Positions 17,582-27,515 of a DNA stretch of 64,000 bases are shown one piece after another. Numbering within the stretch: position 1 is the stretch's first letter; each line of letters starts with the position of its first letter. The stretch spans positions 248,001 to 312,000 of the forward strand of contig JAVZOV010000001.1 of NCBI GenBank assembly GCA_038881895.1. Reading direction: 5' to 3'. Under the pieces are notes generated by a model. It was given only the letters and a program-made list of their open reading frames with translations. It did no database searches and was not told where the DNA came from. The stretch comes from Thermoprotei archaeon (lineage in GTDB: Archaea; Thermoproteota; Thermoprotei; Gearchaeales; WAQG01). Position numbers and translations under genes: made by a program.

Positions 17582-18805
17582 CTACTCATATTTAAGTGCG
17601 ATAGCTGGTTGTATTTTTGATGCTCTATAAGCTGGTATAAAACCTCCAACTACACCAACAACTATAGCCATACCTATGGATCTCAATATTAGATCAGTAG
17701 TTATTAAAGGTCCCGCTTTTATTGTTATTGATTCACTTACTCCTCTAATTACAAATGAGCCTGTTGAAGAAAGAACATTAGCTCCAATGGTTCCGATTAT
17801 CACACCTACTATACCTCCCAGTAGACTCATTAAAAGTGCTTCAGTTGTGATTAACAGTAGCACAAGCGCATTGGAATAACCCATTGCCTTAAGTACACCT
17901 ATTTCTTTGCTTCTTTCTATCACAGATGTAAACATAGTAGCCATCGTACCAGTAATCGCCACACTAAATGCTGATGAAGACAAAGCAAAAAGAAGAAAAT
18001 TTAATGTATCCACAACCGAATTAATTATATTAGCAATCTGCTGAAATGCAAACGTGGTTACCAGATCTTTATATTTATTTTTTATTCCATCAACCACATT
18101 CACTACATGTGCACTATCAATTGCAACAACGAGTATACCGCTATAATTATTCATTGAGAATAAGGAACGACCAGCCTGAAGAGGTAAAAACAATGTAGAA
18201 TCAGGGTTAAGGACTAACGCATTACCGTACTTACCCAGTATGCCAGAAATTCTTACATTAATATTCTTTATTTCTAAATTACTACCTTTTGAAATAGCAA
18301 TTTTTATTCCCACAGAATCACCCACATTAATCAGCCTATTGTTATCCTTATATGCTATATCGTGACCTAGTATACCCGACGTATATGATGTGGGACTGGG
18401 AATAACACCACTTTCAAATTCTAAACTAGGAACAACTTTAAATAATTCACTTAGATTTGTTGCATAAATTGAAATAGTGAGTTGAGATCCATCGGATCTT
18501 TTTATCACACCCTGAGAAGTATAAAACGGTATTGCTGTTTTCACGTAACTTAATGATTTAAGAGCATTAACTGTATTATCAGTAAAACTATAACCTTTCT
18601 CAGGAAAAACTACTATAACATTCTGACCCAATGACGTGAGACTGCTTACTATAGTTAACGAATACCCTTGAGTTGTACCTATTATTGTAACCATAGCAGC
18701 AGGACCTATAGCTATTCCTATTATGGTTAGAATGGCTCTTAGTTTCTTCTCAGTCAGTGTAGAGAAAGCAAATCTAAAAATATCAGTAATCCTTATCATA
18801 AACAC
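17582..18805 (-). CDS. ABC transporter permease, FtsX/MacB family
   Basis: 407 residues. Architecture: one N-terminal helix (LTIIGIAIGPAAMVTIIG), a large extracellular MacB-type core domain (about 45-245), then three C-terminal helices with the conserved cytoplasmic link SVIERSKEIGVLKAMGYSN and the end motif GGFIPAYRASKIQPAIALKYE. Such proteins are mechanotransmitters rather than channels. It is the last gene of an operon with an ATPase at 22460 and a giant extracellular repeat protein at 18810, so it likely couples ATP hydrolysis to events at the outer face, such as export or surface remodelling. Confidence 0.92.
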   Translation of the reverse strand: MFMIRITDIFRFAFSTLTEKKLRAILTIIGIAIGPAAMVTIIGTTQGYSLTIVSSLTSLGQNVIVVFPEKGYSFTDNTVNALKSLSYVKTAIPFYTSQGVIKRSDGSQLTISIYATNLSELFKVVPSLEFESGVIPSPTSYTSGILGHDIAYKDNNRLINVGDSVGIKIAISKGSNLEIKNINVRISGILGKYGNALVLNPDSTLFLPLQAGRSLFSMNNYSGILVVAIDSAHVVNVVDGIKNKYKDLVTTFAFQQIANIINSVVDTLNFLLFALSSSAFSVAITGTMATMFTSVIERSKEIGVLKAMGYSNALVLLLITTEALLMSLLGGIVGVIIGTIGANVLSSTGSFVIRGVSESITIKAGPLITTDLILRSIGMAIVVGVVGGFIPAYRASKIQPAIALKYE

Positions 18806-18809
18806 TCAC

Positions 18810-21800
18810 TCAATGTTTTGTTTTCTTGTACAAGATATAGATCATGTACCCGCTTACTGATAGAAATATAACGGTAGCTACAATTATTAAAAGCTCATAC
18901 ATATTTGGTAAAATAAGACTTGGCGTCTGCGTCTGTATCTGTGAAGGTTTATGCGTAATATTTAGGGTTATTGGATAACGTTCAGTAGTTATTTCATTAA
19001 AGACATTCCTAAATCTAATTACAATATACACAGTTATTTTATTTACAGTTATATTATTTATATTGGCTGATAAACTTATTGGTACTTGTGAACCAACGTC
19101 TACATCGCCCACAAATGTATATGAACTAGGAAGCGTGACTATATCACTACCTTCCAACCATGCTTCAACATTTCCAGCCTTATAAGTTCCTAAGTTAATT
19201 AATGTTGTCGATACTGTTACCATGGCACCTGAATAAACAGGTTCTGGTTCGACTGTGACATCGATGAGTTTTATTTTAGCAAGACCCTCTATAAAAAGAA
19301 TAGCTGTCTGAGTAAAATTATGCCTGAAACCTGCAGGATCAACAAAAGTAATCGAAAGCACTATTGGTACTGATCCTAGATAATTGATTGATGGATTTAC
19401 GGACACAATCCATGACACAGGTACTTCTGAGTTAGGCCCAATTACAGGTATGTATTTTACAGTTGATGATATTGAGATTGGTGCCTCTGTGTTGGTTATC
19501 GCAACATATACATTATAAACTGACGATGAACCATTATTCTTAAAGTATATATTAATTTCTGCAGTTCTATTACCAACTAATAGTTTAGATTTTCCTTCAA
19601 CAACTTGAATAATATTTGATGAACCCGGTAACCAAAAGATTCCATTAACTATGACATTCCTAACAACATTCCACTGATCCAAAAAATTAAGCTTTATGAT
19701 TATCGGATAATAACCTGGAACCACATTTTTGCTAATAGATACTGAAACAGGTATTGCAAGAAAATCTCCAATACTTGCCTGTGTTACCTGCTGAGGAACC
19801 GCAAGCTGTAAACTAGGAACGGGTGTACGCTGTAATAAATTCTGAACCTGATTTATAGAAGTAAATATATAAGGTGTCGCATTTAAAATTCTCATTCCAG
19901 TTGTTGTGGAGTTAAAACCTTCTGGTAGCTGAACCTCTGCAATAATTCCCTTCAAAGTTGGCACCTCTGTATTTCTGACAAGAACAATTAATGTAGCTCC
20001 TACATCACCTGGATTAGGGGCATATCCAACCCAGTTATATGTGATATATTCAAAACCTTCCAATGAATTCACACGTAATGTTACCTCTTTTTCTTCACTA
20101 ACTTTTAAATTATTTCCTCCACTCAATAAAACATAATCAATCCTTAAAGATGCAGCATATAATCCGGGCATCATGTTTGGATCAACATTTATATTAAAAC
20201 TTGCAGATGCAGTCTGCCATTGTTGTATTGGGCCTGCTATGTATGATTCTATCCCATTAACTCCTGGTGTAAATCCCTTAGGCAGAACGAGCTTTAAGTG
20301 AACACCTGCGATCGAAAACGGTGCTTCATTGTTTATAACTAAATTAAATGTAGCGTTCTGAGTTCCAGGATATACAGGATAATTATTAAGCCAACCTGAG
20401 CTAACTATACTAACATATGGAGGCCCTGAAGGTGGTTGAGATACGTATAACATAGAAGCAGACTTAACATTTCTGTATATTGTAGCACCATAAATACTTA
20501 TAAAATATTTTATACTTACCGAGAACATATAAGATCCTGGAATTGTTTGTGGTGATATATCAAAATATAGAACAGCAGAAGCAAACGAACCTGAAGGTAA
20601 TGTAGATGCAACGCCAGTTGAATTAATTATTGGTATGAAAATTTCAGGAGCGGAAACACCTATTTGAACAGCCTGCGCTGTATAAAGTCCAACATTAGCA
20701 ATTTCAATTGTTAGAGGCACATTTTTAGACCCTGGATAAACTGGATTAGGAACACCTGTCCCCCAATAGGCATTTACCATGTGGATTCTAGTATCAAAAC
20801 CTTTAGGATCCATTATGTAGAGTGGTATTGAGAAATTCATTGACCCAACAGTATTTGTGCCTGAGGGGTTTACGCTAAAACTTAAGGTCAAATTCGCAAC
20901 ATAATTCCTTGGCAATATGGCATCACTAATGTTCATATAAAACCTAATTGTAAACATTGAGCCTGGTGTAACAGGTCCGGAGTCTACACTAATTCCAAAG
21001 ACTGTAAATCCTTGAGGTAGGAGTAACTTAGGTTGAAAACCTGAATATGTGTCTTCTCCCCTATTTACAAAAGTAATTAAAAGCACTATATATTGTGATC
21101 CTGGTAGAGCAGGTGCCGGGTTTCCATTATAAGACCATTCTACGCTCACTAGATCTATAGGGGTTATTAAGTCATTAACATAAATCGGTATAATAAAATT
21201 ATCCATTGCTATCAAATCTGTGTTATCTATTGAAACTACTGATATGATAATAAGTCTAGCATAATAGATGCCAGGCTTTGTAGAATTGCTCACATATATC
21301 GGGCTAAAGTTTAAAGTAATACTATTTCCATAATTTAAGATAGCAGTAGATGTCTCATTAATTACGTTTAGAGCATAGGCATTAGTGAAACCATTCGGGA
21401 GAATTATTTGTGCCAACATATTACTTATTGTGTAACTTCCCATGTTTTGTACCGTTACATCTAGTGAAACTCTCCTGGATCCAGAATAAACTTTTATGCC
21501 ACCATCCCATTGAACGTTAACAATCTGTATTCCTGCGCTTGAATAGTTTCCTATCACTAATGATAAATTGATCACGTTTGTGTATACGTTGGTGGCTCCT
21601 CCATACCCGACAAAAGTAGAATTAATCATTAGTTGTTCTACATAATTACCAGGCATACTAGCAAAATCAATTGAAATACCGGTAAACGTTAATGTAAACA
21701 TGCTACCTTTATTTACTTGCTGTGCACTGCTCATGACTTTATTGGGACTAAATGGCTTTTTTAGAGTGAGCTGAGCCGATATACTATTTATATTGTCAGT

Positions 21801-22388
21801 ACCAATATTTCTAAGAACAACATTAAGCCCAATGTTTCTTGCACCAGGTGTTGCGTTAACTACAGTACCTCCAGTTGTTGACCAGTAAACACTAATAATT
21901 TGAAAGCTAAATGTTGGAAAACTACTAACAGTCATCGGGGCTTTCATAGTAAAATTACCACTCGAAAATGTAGAGTTAGTGAAATTTAATGTTAAGTTAC
22001 CATAATAAGTACCAGGAATCAAAGAGCTAGCTATATTTAAGAAATAGTCAAGTTCGAAGACCTCTCCCTTGTTTATATTATACCTTATAGTATTGTTTGT
22101 TGATATGTAACCAACAGCACTTAAAATCTTTTCACCGTTTATGCCAGAAAATCCATAAGGTAAACTAAGATATCCAACAACATTAACTAAGTTTGAATAA
22201 TTATTTCTAATGAGAACAATAAACTTCACGTTACTACTTCCAGGGTAAACTTTTTGGGGATTAGATTGAGAACCCCATAATGCAGACACTAATGTAAAGT
22301 TACTCGAAGCAAATACAGCTTGAAAGTATAGCGGAACCTCTAACAGAATAAAAATCATTAAAAATGTAATAATAAATTGACTTTTCAC
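18810..22388 (-). CDS. Giant surface protein with about nine Ig-like (COG1361-type) repeats
   Basis: 1192 residues: signal peptide (about 1-27), a long extracellular part, one C-terminal helix (about 1160-1183) and a short basic tail. The extracellular part is built from about nine degenerate repeats of 110-140 residues. Each opens with a V-x-W strand then a (V/A)YPGS(K/R/Q)NV-like turn and a hydrophobic strand ending N.G. Examples are VSALWGSQSNPQKVYPGSS, VNVQWDGGIKVYSGSRR and VNAYWGTGVPNPVYPGSKN. This matches COG1361/NPCBM-associated beta-sandwich domains in archaeal surface proteins. It lies between the ATPase and permease genes, which suggests it is the extracellular part of that machine. 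Confidence 0.85.
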   Translation of the reverse strand: MKSQFIITFLMIFILLEVPLYFQAVFASSNFTLVSALWGSQSNPQKVYPGSSNVKFIVLIRNNYSNLVNVVGYLSLPYGFSGINGEKILSAVGYISTNNTIRYNINKGEVFELDYFLNIASSLIPGTYYGNLTLNFTNSTFSSGNFTMKAPMTVSSFPTFSFQIISVYWSTTGGTVVNATPGARNIGLNVVLRNIGTDNINSISAQLTLKKPFSPNKVMSSAQQVNKGSMFTLTFTGISIDFASMPGNYVEQLMINSTFVGYGGATNVYTNVINLSLVIGNYSSAGIQIVNVQWDGGIKVYSGSRRVSLDVTVQNMGSYTISNMLAQIILPNGFTNAYALNVINETSTAILNYGNSITLNFSPIYVSNSTKPGIYYARLIIISVVSIDNTDLIAMDNFIIPIYVNDLITPIDLVSVEWSYNGNPAPALPGSQYIVLLITFVNRGEDTYSGFQPKLLLPQGFTVFGISVDSGPVTPGSMFTIRFYMNISDAILPRNYVANLTLSFSVNPSGTNTVGSMNFSIPLYIMDPKGFDTRIHMVNAYWGTGVPNPVYPGSKNVPLTIEIANVGLYTAQAVQIGVSAPEIFIPIINSTGVASTLPSGSFASAVLYFDISPQTIPGSYMFSVSIKYFISIYGATIYRNVKSASMLYVSQPPSGPPYVSIVSSGWLNNYPVYPGTQNATFNLVINNEAPFSIAGVHLKLVLPKGFTPGVNGIESYIAGPIQQWQTASASFNINVDPNMMPGLYAASLRIDYVLLSGGNNLKVSEEKEVTLRVNSLEGFEYITYNWVGYAPNPGDVGATLIVLVRNTEVPTLKGIIAEVQLPEGFNSTTTGMRILNATPYIFTSINQVQNLLQRTPVPSLQLAVPQQVTQASIGDFLAIPVSVSISKNVVPGYYPIIIKLNFLDQWNVVRNVIVNGIFWLPGSSNIIQVVEGKSKLLVGNRTAEINIYFKNNGSSSVYNVYVAITNTEAPISISSTVKYIPVIGPNSEVPVSWIVSVNPSINYLGSVPIVLSITFVDPAGFRHNFTQTAILFIEGLAKIKLIDVTVEPEPVYSGAMVTVSTTLINLGTYKAGNVEAWLEGSDIVTLPSSYTFVGDVDVGSQVPISLSANINNITVNKITVYIVIRFRNVFNEITTERYPITLNITHKPSQIQTQTPSLILPNMYELLIIVATVIFLSVSGYMIYILYKKTKH

Positions 22389-22459
22389 TTTTACTCAGAT
22401 TAATAACTTCCGGATAAATTTAAATTTTTATGTTTGTTTTCATAAAATATAATAGAAGA

Positions 22460-23179
22460 TTAACGTTTACTGTAAAGAATGCTTTTAGTGGGGTCTGGTT
22501 TCTCTTCACCAACGATTATACCATCTCTGATCAATACTATCCTTTCACTACACATGGCAATTTCAGGATTATGTGTAACCATGATTATTGTTTTACCAGT
22601 TTTATTAAGTTTTATAAATGTCTCCATTATTATCCTAGAATATCCCGAATCAAGATTACCAGTTGGCTCATCTGCCAATATTATTTCTGGATTACCCACG
22701 ATAGCTCTTGCTATTGCCACTCTTTGTTGCTGACCACCTGATAATTGTGTAGGCTTTTTGGTAAGCCATGTGAGATCCCCACCAACCATAATTAATGCTT
22801 CTTTTACCATCTCAATCCTCTTACTTCTAGGAATCCCTCTTATTATTAATGGTATTTCTACATTTTCTAGAACAGTCATTCTGTTAATCAGATTATATTG
22901 TTGAAAAACGAACCCTAATACTCTGTTTCTAAATCTAGCAAGCTCATTAGCATTAAGACTATCCACTTCAACACCATTTATAATAACAGTTCCAGATGTT
23001 GGCTTATCAAGCAATCCTATAATCTGAAGTAGCGTGGTTTTCCCATGACCTGAGGGCCCCATTATAGATAGAAATTCCCCCCTTCTTACCTTAAGGTTTA
23101 TATTTCTTAATGCCCAAACCTCTGGTGCTTTGGGTAATCTATAAACCTTTGCTACATTCCTTAACTCCACAATGTTCAT
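22460..23179 (-). CDS. ABC transporter ATPase, LolD/MacB family
   Basis: 239 residues. Walker A reads GPSGHGKTT, with His in place of the usual Ser/Cys; the signature is LSGGQQQR, Walker B IILADEPTGNLDSG and the H-loop IMVTHNPE. The FQQYNLI Q-loop and ADEPTGNLD are typical of the LolD/FtsE/MacB class that works with FtsX-type permeases. First gene of the minus-strand operon with the repeat protein and the permease; a 71-base gap precedes the repeat protein. The promoter is probably the A/T-rich stretch near 23195-23220. Confidence 0.93.
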   Translation of the reverse strand: MNIVELRNVAKVYRLPKAPEVWALRNINLKVRRGEFLSIMGPSGHGKTTLLQIIGLLDKPTSGTVIINGVEVDSLNANELARFRNRVLGFVFQQYNLINRMTVLENVEIPLIIRGIPRSKRIEMVKEALIMVGGDLTWLTKKPTQLSGGQQQRVAIARAIVGNPEIILADEPTGNLDSGYSRIIMETFIKLNKTGKTIIMVTHNPEIAMCSERIVLIRDGIIVGEEKPDPTKSILYSKR

Positions 23180-23284
23180 TTCAGCATATCTTGAAATAAA
23201 TATCGGTTAATATATTTTTTAACCGCAGAGAAAAATGATCCTAAACAAGTTTTAATCCCGTAATAAGATAAGTATTAAAAGTTT

Positions 23285-24214
23285 TCACTTCTTAAAGAAA
23301 TTTATAATGATTCTAGCAGCTTCTACTGATTCTGCTTCCTGTGTTTCTATCGTTTGAGCTCCTATGTGCGGAGTAGCTATTATATTTGGGAGAGAAAGTA
23401 ATTCAAGCTCCACAGGTTCTTTAGGAGGTTCAACTGAAAACACATCTAAGGCGGCACCAGATAGTTGACCATTCTTTAATGCCTCGAGTAAAGCTTTCTC
23501 ATCAACAACTTCACCGCGTGCTGCATTAATTAAATATGCTCCACGTTTCATAATTTTTATCGTATTAGCATTAATTAAGTGTCTAGTCTCAGGCAATAAA
23601 GGTACATGAAGTGTGACTATATCACCAACCGAAAGAGCTTCTTCTAAACTGTTAGCAAAATCAACGCCAAGACTTTTCGCAAAAGTTTCTCTACTTCTAT
23701 CTACATCATAAACCACAACCTTTGCATCAAACGCCTTAAGACGTTTAGCAACTTCATAACCTATCCTTCCAAACCCTATAATACTTACCACCTTACCACG
23801 AACCTCATGACCCATAAGTTCACTCTTACTCCATTTACCATTCCTAAGATCATAATAACCCTTACCAATACCCCTCAAGATGCATATAATCAAACCAATA
23901 GTTAACTCAGCAGCAGCAACAGAAGGAGCTGCAGGAGTATTAAATACAGAAATGCCTCTTTCCTTCGCAGTATTCAAATCTATATTATCAAGTCCTACAC
24001 CCGCACGCACTATAATCCTAAGTTTACCAGAATTTTCTAAAACTTTTTTAGTAACCTTAGTCCTTCCTCTTACGATTAATCCATCATAATTACCAATAAT
24101 TTTAGCAAGACTGCTTTCATCAATTCCCAATAAAACATCAACGTCAAAACCATTCTCTCTAAGCAATTTCAGACCACTTTCATAAACCTGGTCAGTAACC
24201 AGAATTTTAACCAT
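23285..24214 (-). CDS. serA: D-3-phosphoglycerate dehydrogenase, short form
   Basis: 309 residues from ATG at 24214, which I prefer to an upstream in-frame start because MVKILVTDQ is the family N-terminus. The D-2-hydroxyacid dehydrogenase motifs are clear: RAGVGLDNID, the NAD loop VSIIGFGRIGYEVAKRL, INAARGEVVDEKAL with the catalytic Arg, DVFSVEPP (Glu) and PHIGAQTIE (His). It oxidises 3-phosphoglycerate in serine synthesis. The C-terminal ACT regulatory domain of many SerA proteins is absent. A glyoxylate/hydroxypyruvate reductase is the alternative assignment. Confidence 0.88.
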   Translation of the reverse strand: MVKILVTDQVYESGLKLLRENGFDVDVLLGIDESSLAKIIGNYDGLIVRGRTKVTKKVLENSGKLRIIVRAGVGLDNIDLNTAKERGISVFNTPAAPSVAAAELTIGLIICILRGIGKGYYDLRNGKWSKSELMGHEVRGKVVSIIGFGRIGYEVAKRLKAFDAKVVVYDVDRSRETFAKSLGVDFANSLEEALSVGDIVTLHVPLLPETRHLINANTIKIMKRGAYLINAARGEVVDEKALLEALKNGQLSGAALDVFSVEPPKEPVELELLSLPNIIATPHIGAQTIETQEAESVEAARIIINFFKK

Positions 24215-24623
24215 TTTCAACACCACGTAATACAAAAACACAAATAAATATAAAATAAACGCGCTACATTCATCAGAATAAGGTTTTCATTCCACGGCCT
24301 CAAAGATAAACCACAGGAGTATCTTAAAATTGACTTCAGTATCTTACGATCACGACGATAAGAAAATAAACTTTAGTTCTGTAATGCACAAGTATTACAA
24401 TGTTTCTCTACATGGAAATTAGTTCTTTAAAAGATGAAATTTCTAAAGCGCGTAATGACATAATCAGTACTTAGCTCGGACTGAACCTGGATTAACAGGA
24501 GTCATTTTAATCAAAACACTGAGAGCATGTTCATAAAATAAAGGATTTATTCGATTTTTCATTATTATTTAATTATTTGCGTTAATTTTAAAATATAAGT
24601 TTTATAAAGTATTGTGATAAAAA
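24215..24623. other. Intergenic region, no gene recognised
   Basis: About 410 bases between divergently transcribed serA and an aldo-keto reductase gene. A TATA-like TTTATAAAG at about 24601-24608 lies close in front of the reductase start. A 20-residue open frame at 24412-24474 has no recognisable homologue. The rest shows no hairpin or repeat that I can support. Confidence 0.45.
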
Positions 24624-25430
24624 ATGTGGTATTTGGATGTCTCAGATCGTAAACCTTTAGGTAGAACAAGAGAAACAGTACCTGCAGTTGGTATTGGGAC
24701 ATGGGGTATAAGAGATTTTAATAAAGCAGAAGAGGCTTTAACTAAAGCTATAGAGTTCGGGCTTAATATGATAGACACTGCAGAGATGTACCATACAGAA
24801 GAACTTGTAGGCAAGGTTATCAAAAGAGTTGGTAAAGAAAATGTCTTCATAACTACTAAACTTTTACCTGAACATTTTTCAGATGTTAATGATGCATTAA
24901 ATGCTGCACGCTCGAGTCTTTCAAGGTTAGGAATTAACACTGTCGATCTAATCTTAATACACTGGCCTAGAGCCTTTACACCAATCGGAAAACAAATCAG
25001 AATACTAGAGGCTATAGCTAACGCAGGATATACTAGGTACATAGGTGTGAGCAATTTTAACGTCAGTCAGCTTGCAAAAGCAATACAATCAACCAAAAAA
25101 CATGAAATAGTAGTAAACCAAGTTAAATATAGCGTGTTAGATCGAACGATAGAAGATAACCTATTACCATACGCTATAGAGCATAGTATAACAATACAAG
25201 CATACACACCATTAGAGAGAGGTAAAGTTTCTAACAATAAAATCTTATCCGAAATAGGTAAAAAATACAATAAAACGCCAGTACAAATAGCGTTGAATTA
25301 TCTTATCTCTAACCCCATGGTGACTGCAATACCAAAAACAGAAAAAATTGAGAGAGTATTAGAATTTGAAGGATCATTAAGATGGAGACTTACGAAAGAG
25401 GACATAGAATCCATCAGAAGCAAAATATAG
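24624..25430 (+). CDS. Aldo/keto reductase
   Basis: 268 residues, a full-length AKR (beta/alpha)8 barrel. The catalytic tetrad is visible: Asp in NMIDTAEMY, the Tyr of that same segment, Lys in FITTKLLPEHF and His in LILIHWPRAF. NADPH-binding features AIPKTEKIERV follow near the C-terminus. It reduces aldehydes or ketones with NADPH in the cytosol; the physiological substrate cannot be assigned. The gene is leaderless or nearly so, and stands alone. Confidence 0.92.
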   Translation: MWYLDVSDRKPLGRTRETVPAVGIGTWGIRDFNKAEEALTKAIEFGLNMIDTAEMYHTEELVGKVIKRVGKENVFITTKLLPEHFSDVNDALNAARSSLSRLGINTVDLILIHWPRAFTPIGKQIRILEAIANAGYTRYIGVSNFNVSQLAKAIQSTKKHEIVVNQVKYSVLDRTIEDNLLPYAIEHSITIQAYTPLERGKVSNNKILSEIGKKYNKTPVQIALNYLISNPMVTAIPKTEKIERVLEFEGSLRWRLTKEDIESIRSKI

Positions 25431-25532
25431 TAACGCTCAATCAGCTAAATACAGGAAAAAAGCTTTCTTGTTGAGCTTTTTGTAATGTTTTCTTTTTTAG
25501 AAAAATTTTTGTAGCATTTTTATTTTTAATGT

Positions 25533-26486
25533 TTATTCAATGACTTTTAGAGCTTCACTTATTTTATTAAGAACATAGTTTTGCCAAATGTTTCTTTCAT
25601 ATTTATTTCGTAAATCTTTTGGTAATATTCCTCCGGCTATGAACAGATGCCCCCCGCCTTCAAAGAATTCGGCAATTTTGTTACATTTTATAATAGTGTT
25701 TTCTTTTCTTCTTAATATCAGTGATCCATCAGGGAAAACCACAACCCCTAGATCACTGTTATCTCTTTCCATTATAATATCCAGTGCTTCTGAATAAGAG
25801 ATCAGCTTACTTGAAAATCCAACTGAAACAATGTAATTGTTAATTTTCTTACTAACGATTGTTGGTTTTAGTTCATTAATTGCTTTCTTTTTCATAATCA
25901 TATAATCTTTCCAATCTCTGTTCATTTCATAATCCCACAGAATTCCTTGAGCAAATTTATAAACTAACTTTTTAAGTTTCTCTTCATTTTGTGAATAGTT
26001 ATAGAATGTTATTATATCAGTTAGTAACAATGAGATCGGATAAAGGTTTAAGTGAAAATCTGTATCTTTGCCAATCTCTGCGAGAATATCGTAAATTTTA
26101 TCATCATTACCAAACTTTTTTCTCATCAGCTCAGATGCACAGTACGATGTATTTATATAAATCTCAGCGACATCTGATATAGATTTTTTCACATTCTCAC
26201 GCCATTGATGATGGTCTATCCACACAATTCTCCAACCTTTATCTTTAAGCCTACTAAATGCACTGATTATTAATTGACTGACACTTTCCATTGGCATGAA
26301 ATCTGTTATCACGATAGTACCTCTGTCCTCCTTTAACATAATCTCATTAAAAATATTCAGCATGTTGGCTATTTCATGTTCATAGTAATCAATTAAAAGG
26401 ATTTGCGCACTAGGGTTTGCTCTTAAATATATTGCTGCACTCATTAACCCATCGCAATCTCTTTTATGTGAAAAGATATAATCCAT
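25533..26486 (-). CDS. DHH-family phosphoesterase
   Basis: 317 residues. DHH motifs: the N-terminal SHKRDCDGLMSAA (Asp10, Asp12), a mid-domain Asp in IVITDFMP, the DHH triad in VWIDHHQW and EIGKDTDF. A C-terminal DHHA1-type domain ends with EFFEGGGHLFIAGG. The family hydrolyses phosphodiesters such as oligoribonucleotides or cyclic dinucleotides (RecJ/NrnA-like). This archaeal subgroup is short and lacks an OB-fold, so a nanoRNase-type or bis-pNPP-type activity is more likely than a RecJ exonuclease. Isolated on the minus strand. Confidence 0.85.
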   Translation of the reverse strand: MDYIFSHKRDCDGLMSAAIYLRANPSAQILLIDYYEHEIANMLNIFNEIMLKEDRGTIVITDFMPMESVSQLIISAFSRLKDKGWRIVWIDHHQWRENVKKSISDVAEIYINTSYCASELMRKKFGNDDKIYDILAEIGKDTDFHLNLYPISLLLTDIITFYNYSQNEEKLKKLVYKFAQGILWDYEMNRDWKDYMIMKKKAINELKPTIVSKKINNYIVSVGFSSKLISYSEALDIIMERDNSDLGVVVFPDGSLILRRKENTIIKCNKIAEFFEGGGHLFIAGGILPKDLRNKYERNIWQNYVLNKISEALKVIE

Positions 26487-26653
26487 TTAGATCTAAGTAA
26501 AAATCATACGACTTATTTAAAACTTTACTGCTAACACTTTAATTGAGAGATTGAAGGTTTGTTATCCAGTGTGAACGACGAGATATTGTTAAAAATTTAA
26601 ACCGATTTAATTATTTAATCATTAACTTTAAATCTATATGAAACTTTAAGGCT

Positions 26654-27472
26654 TTGAGAAATATGACCAGCGAAAGAACTGAATCTAAAGCCTTAATGGT
26701 AGCGCTGACCTCTATGAACGCTGTTTTATATTTTGCTGGATCTTATGTAACGTCATATATTGAAAGTCCTTATGGAATAGGGCAATTTAGACCTGCAGTA
26801 GTGATACCATTCTATTTTGCAGTTGTGTTTGGACCTTATGTGGGTGGCGTAGGAGCTGCCATAGGTACTTTACTTGCCAGCATCTTAAGGTATGGCCAAC
26901 CATGGTTAAGTCTTGTATCGGGTACGCCTGCCAATTTTATTAGCTTTTATTTAGTTGGTCTACTCCTCCATAAAAAATTCTCATGGACTAGGTTCATATT
27001 AGTGGCAATCGTGACATCTTTAATAGGGAATTCCATAGCTGCTCTAGGAGTTTTATTAGCAGCATATATTGGATTATATCCACCAATTCAGTTTGTTACC
27101 ATGCTTCCTTTTTATTCACAACTTGGCTTTGTAATAGGTTTAACATTGTTTTGGTTCATTACAATGTCACCTTTTACTCTATTTCTTATACCGATTTTAT
27201 TAAAATCAACAACTGTATTCTTGCCAGAGAACCTTGCAAAACAATTATCGTCTATTAACATCGAAAAAGAGTATAAAACATTAAGCATAACACTATTAAT
27301 TATAGGCTTTCTCTCTTTAACGACCAGTTATGCAGCAACTTCATACCCAAGCATTTTAGGAGCTGCCAGCAGAACCACTATGGAGGCTATAAAAACACTT
27401 TTCCTAATTATAGGAGTGGCATTCGTTATTACGAGTATAATACTTCTAATAGTTGCAAAAATTAGAAGGTAG
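26654..27472 (+). CDS. ECF transporter S-component
   Basis: 272 residues (269 from ATG at 26663, the likelier start). About six to seven helices. The N-terminal ALMVALTSMNAVLYFAGSYV and following YGIGQFRPAVVIPFYFAVVFGPYVGGVGAAIGT match the substrate-binding S-component fold of energy-coupling factor importers, which carry vitamins or their precursors. A C-terminal helix extension of about 60 residues is additional. No EcfT or EcfA is adjacent, so it presumably shares a general module encoded elsewhere. The substrate cannot be read from sequence and no riboswitch was seen upstream. Confidence 0.8.
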   Translation: MRNMTSERTESKALMVALTSMNAVLYFAGSYVTSYIESPYGIGQFRPAVVIPFYFAVVFGPYVGGVGAAIGTLLASILRYGQPWLSLVSGTPANFISFYLVGLLLHKKFSWTRFILVAIVTSLIGNSIAALGVLLAAYIGLYPPIQFVTMLPFYSQLGFVIGLTLFWFITMSPFTLFLIPILLKSTTVFLPENLAKQLSSINIEKEYKTLSITLLIIGFLSLTTSYAATSYPSILGAASRTTMEAIKTLFLIIGVAFVITSIILLIVAKIRR

Positions 27473-27515
27473 ATCATAATCCTGAAGCATTTTTGCACTT
27501 TTTTAGTTTTTGTTC

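Noticed and set aside
24412-24474. Short plus-strand frame MEISSLKDEISKARNDIIST
   Set aside because: Only 20 codons, no ribosome site, no match to a known family.
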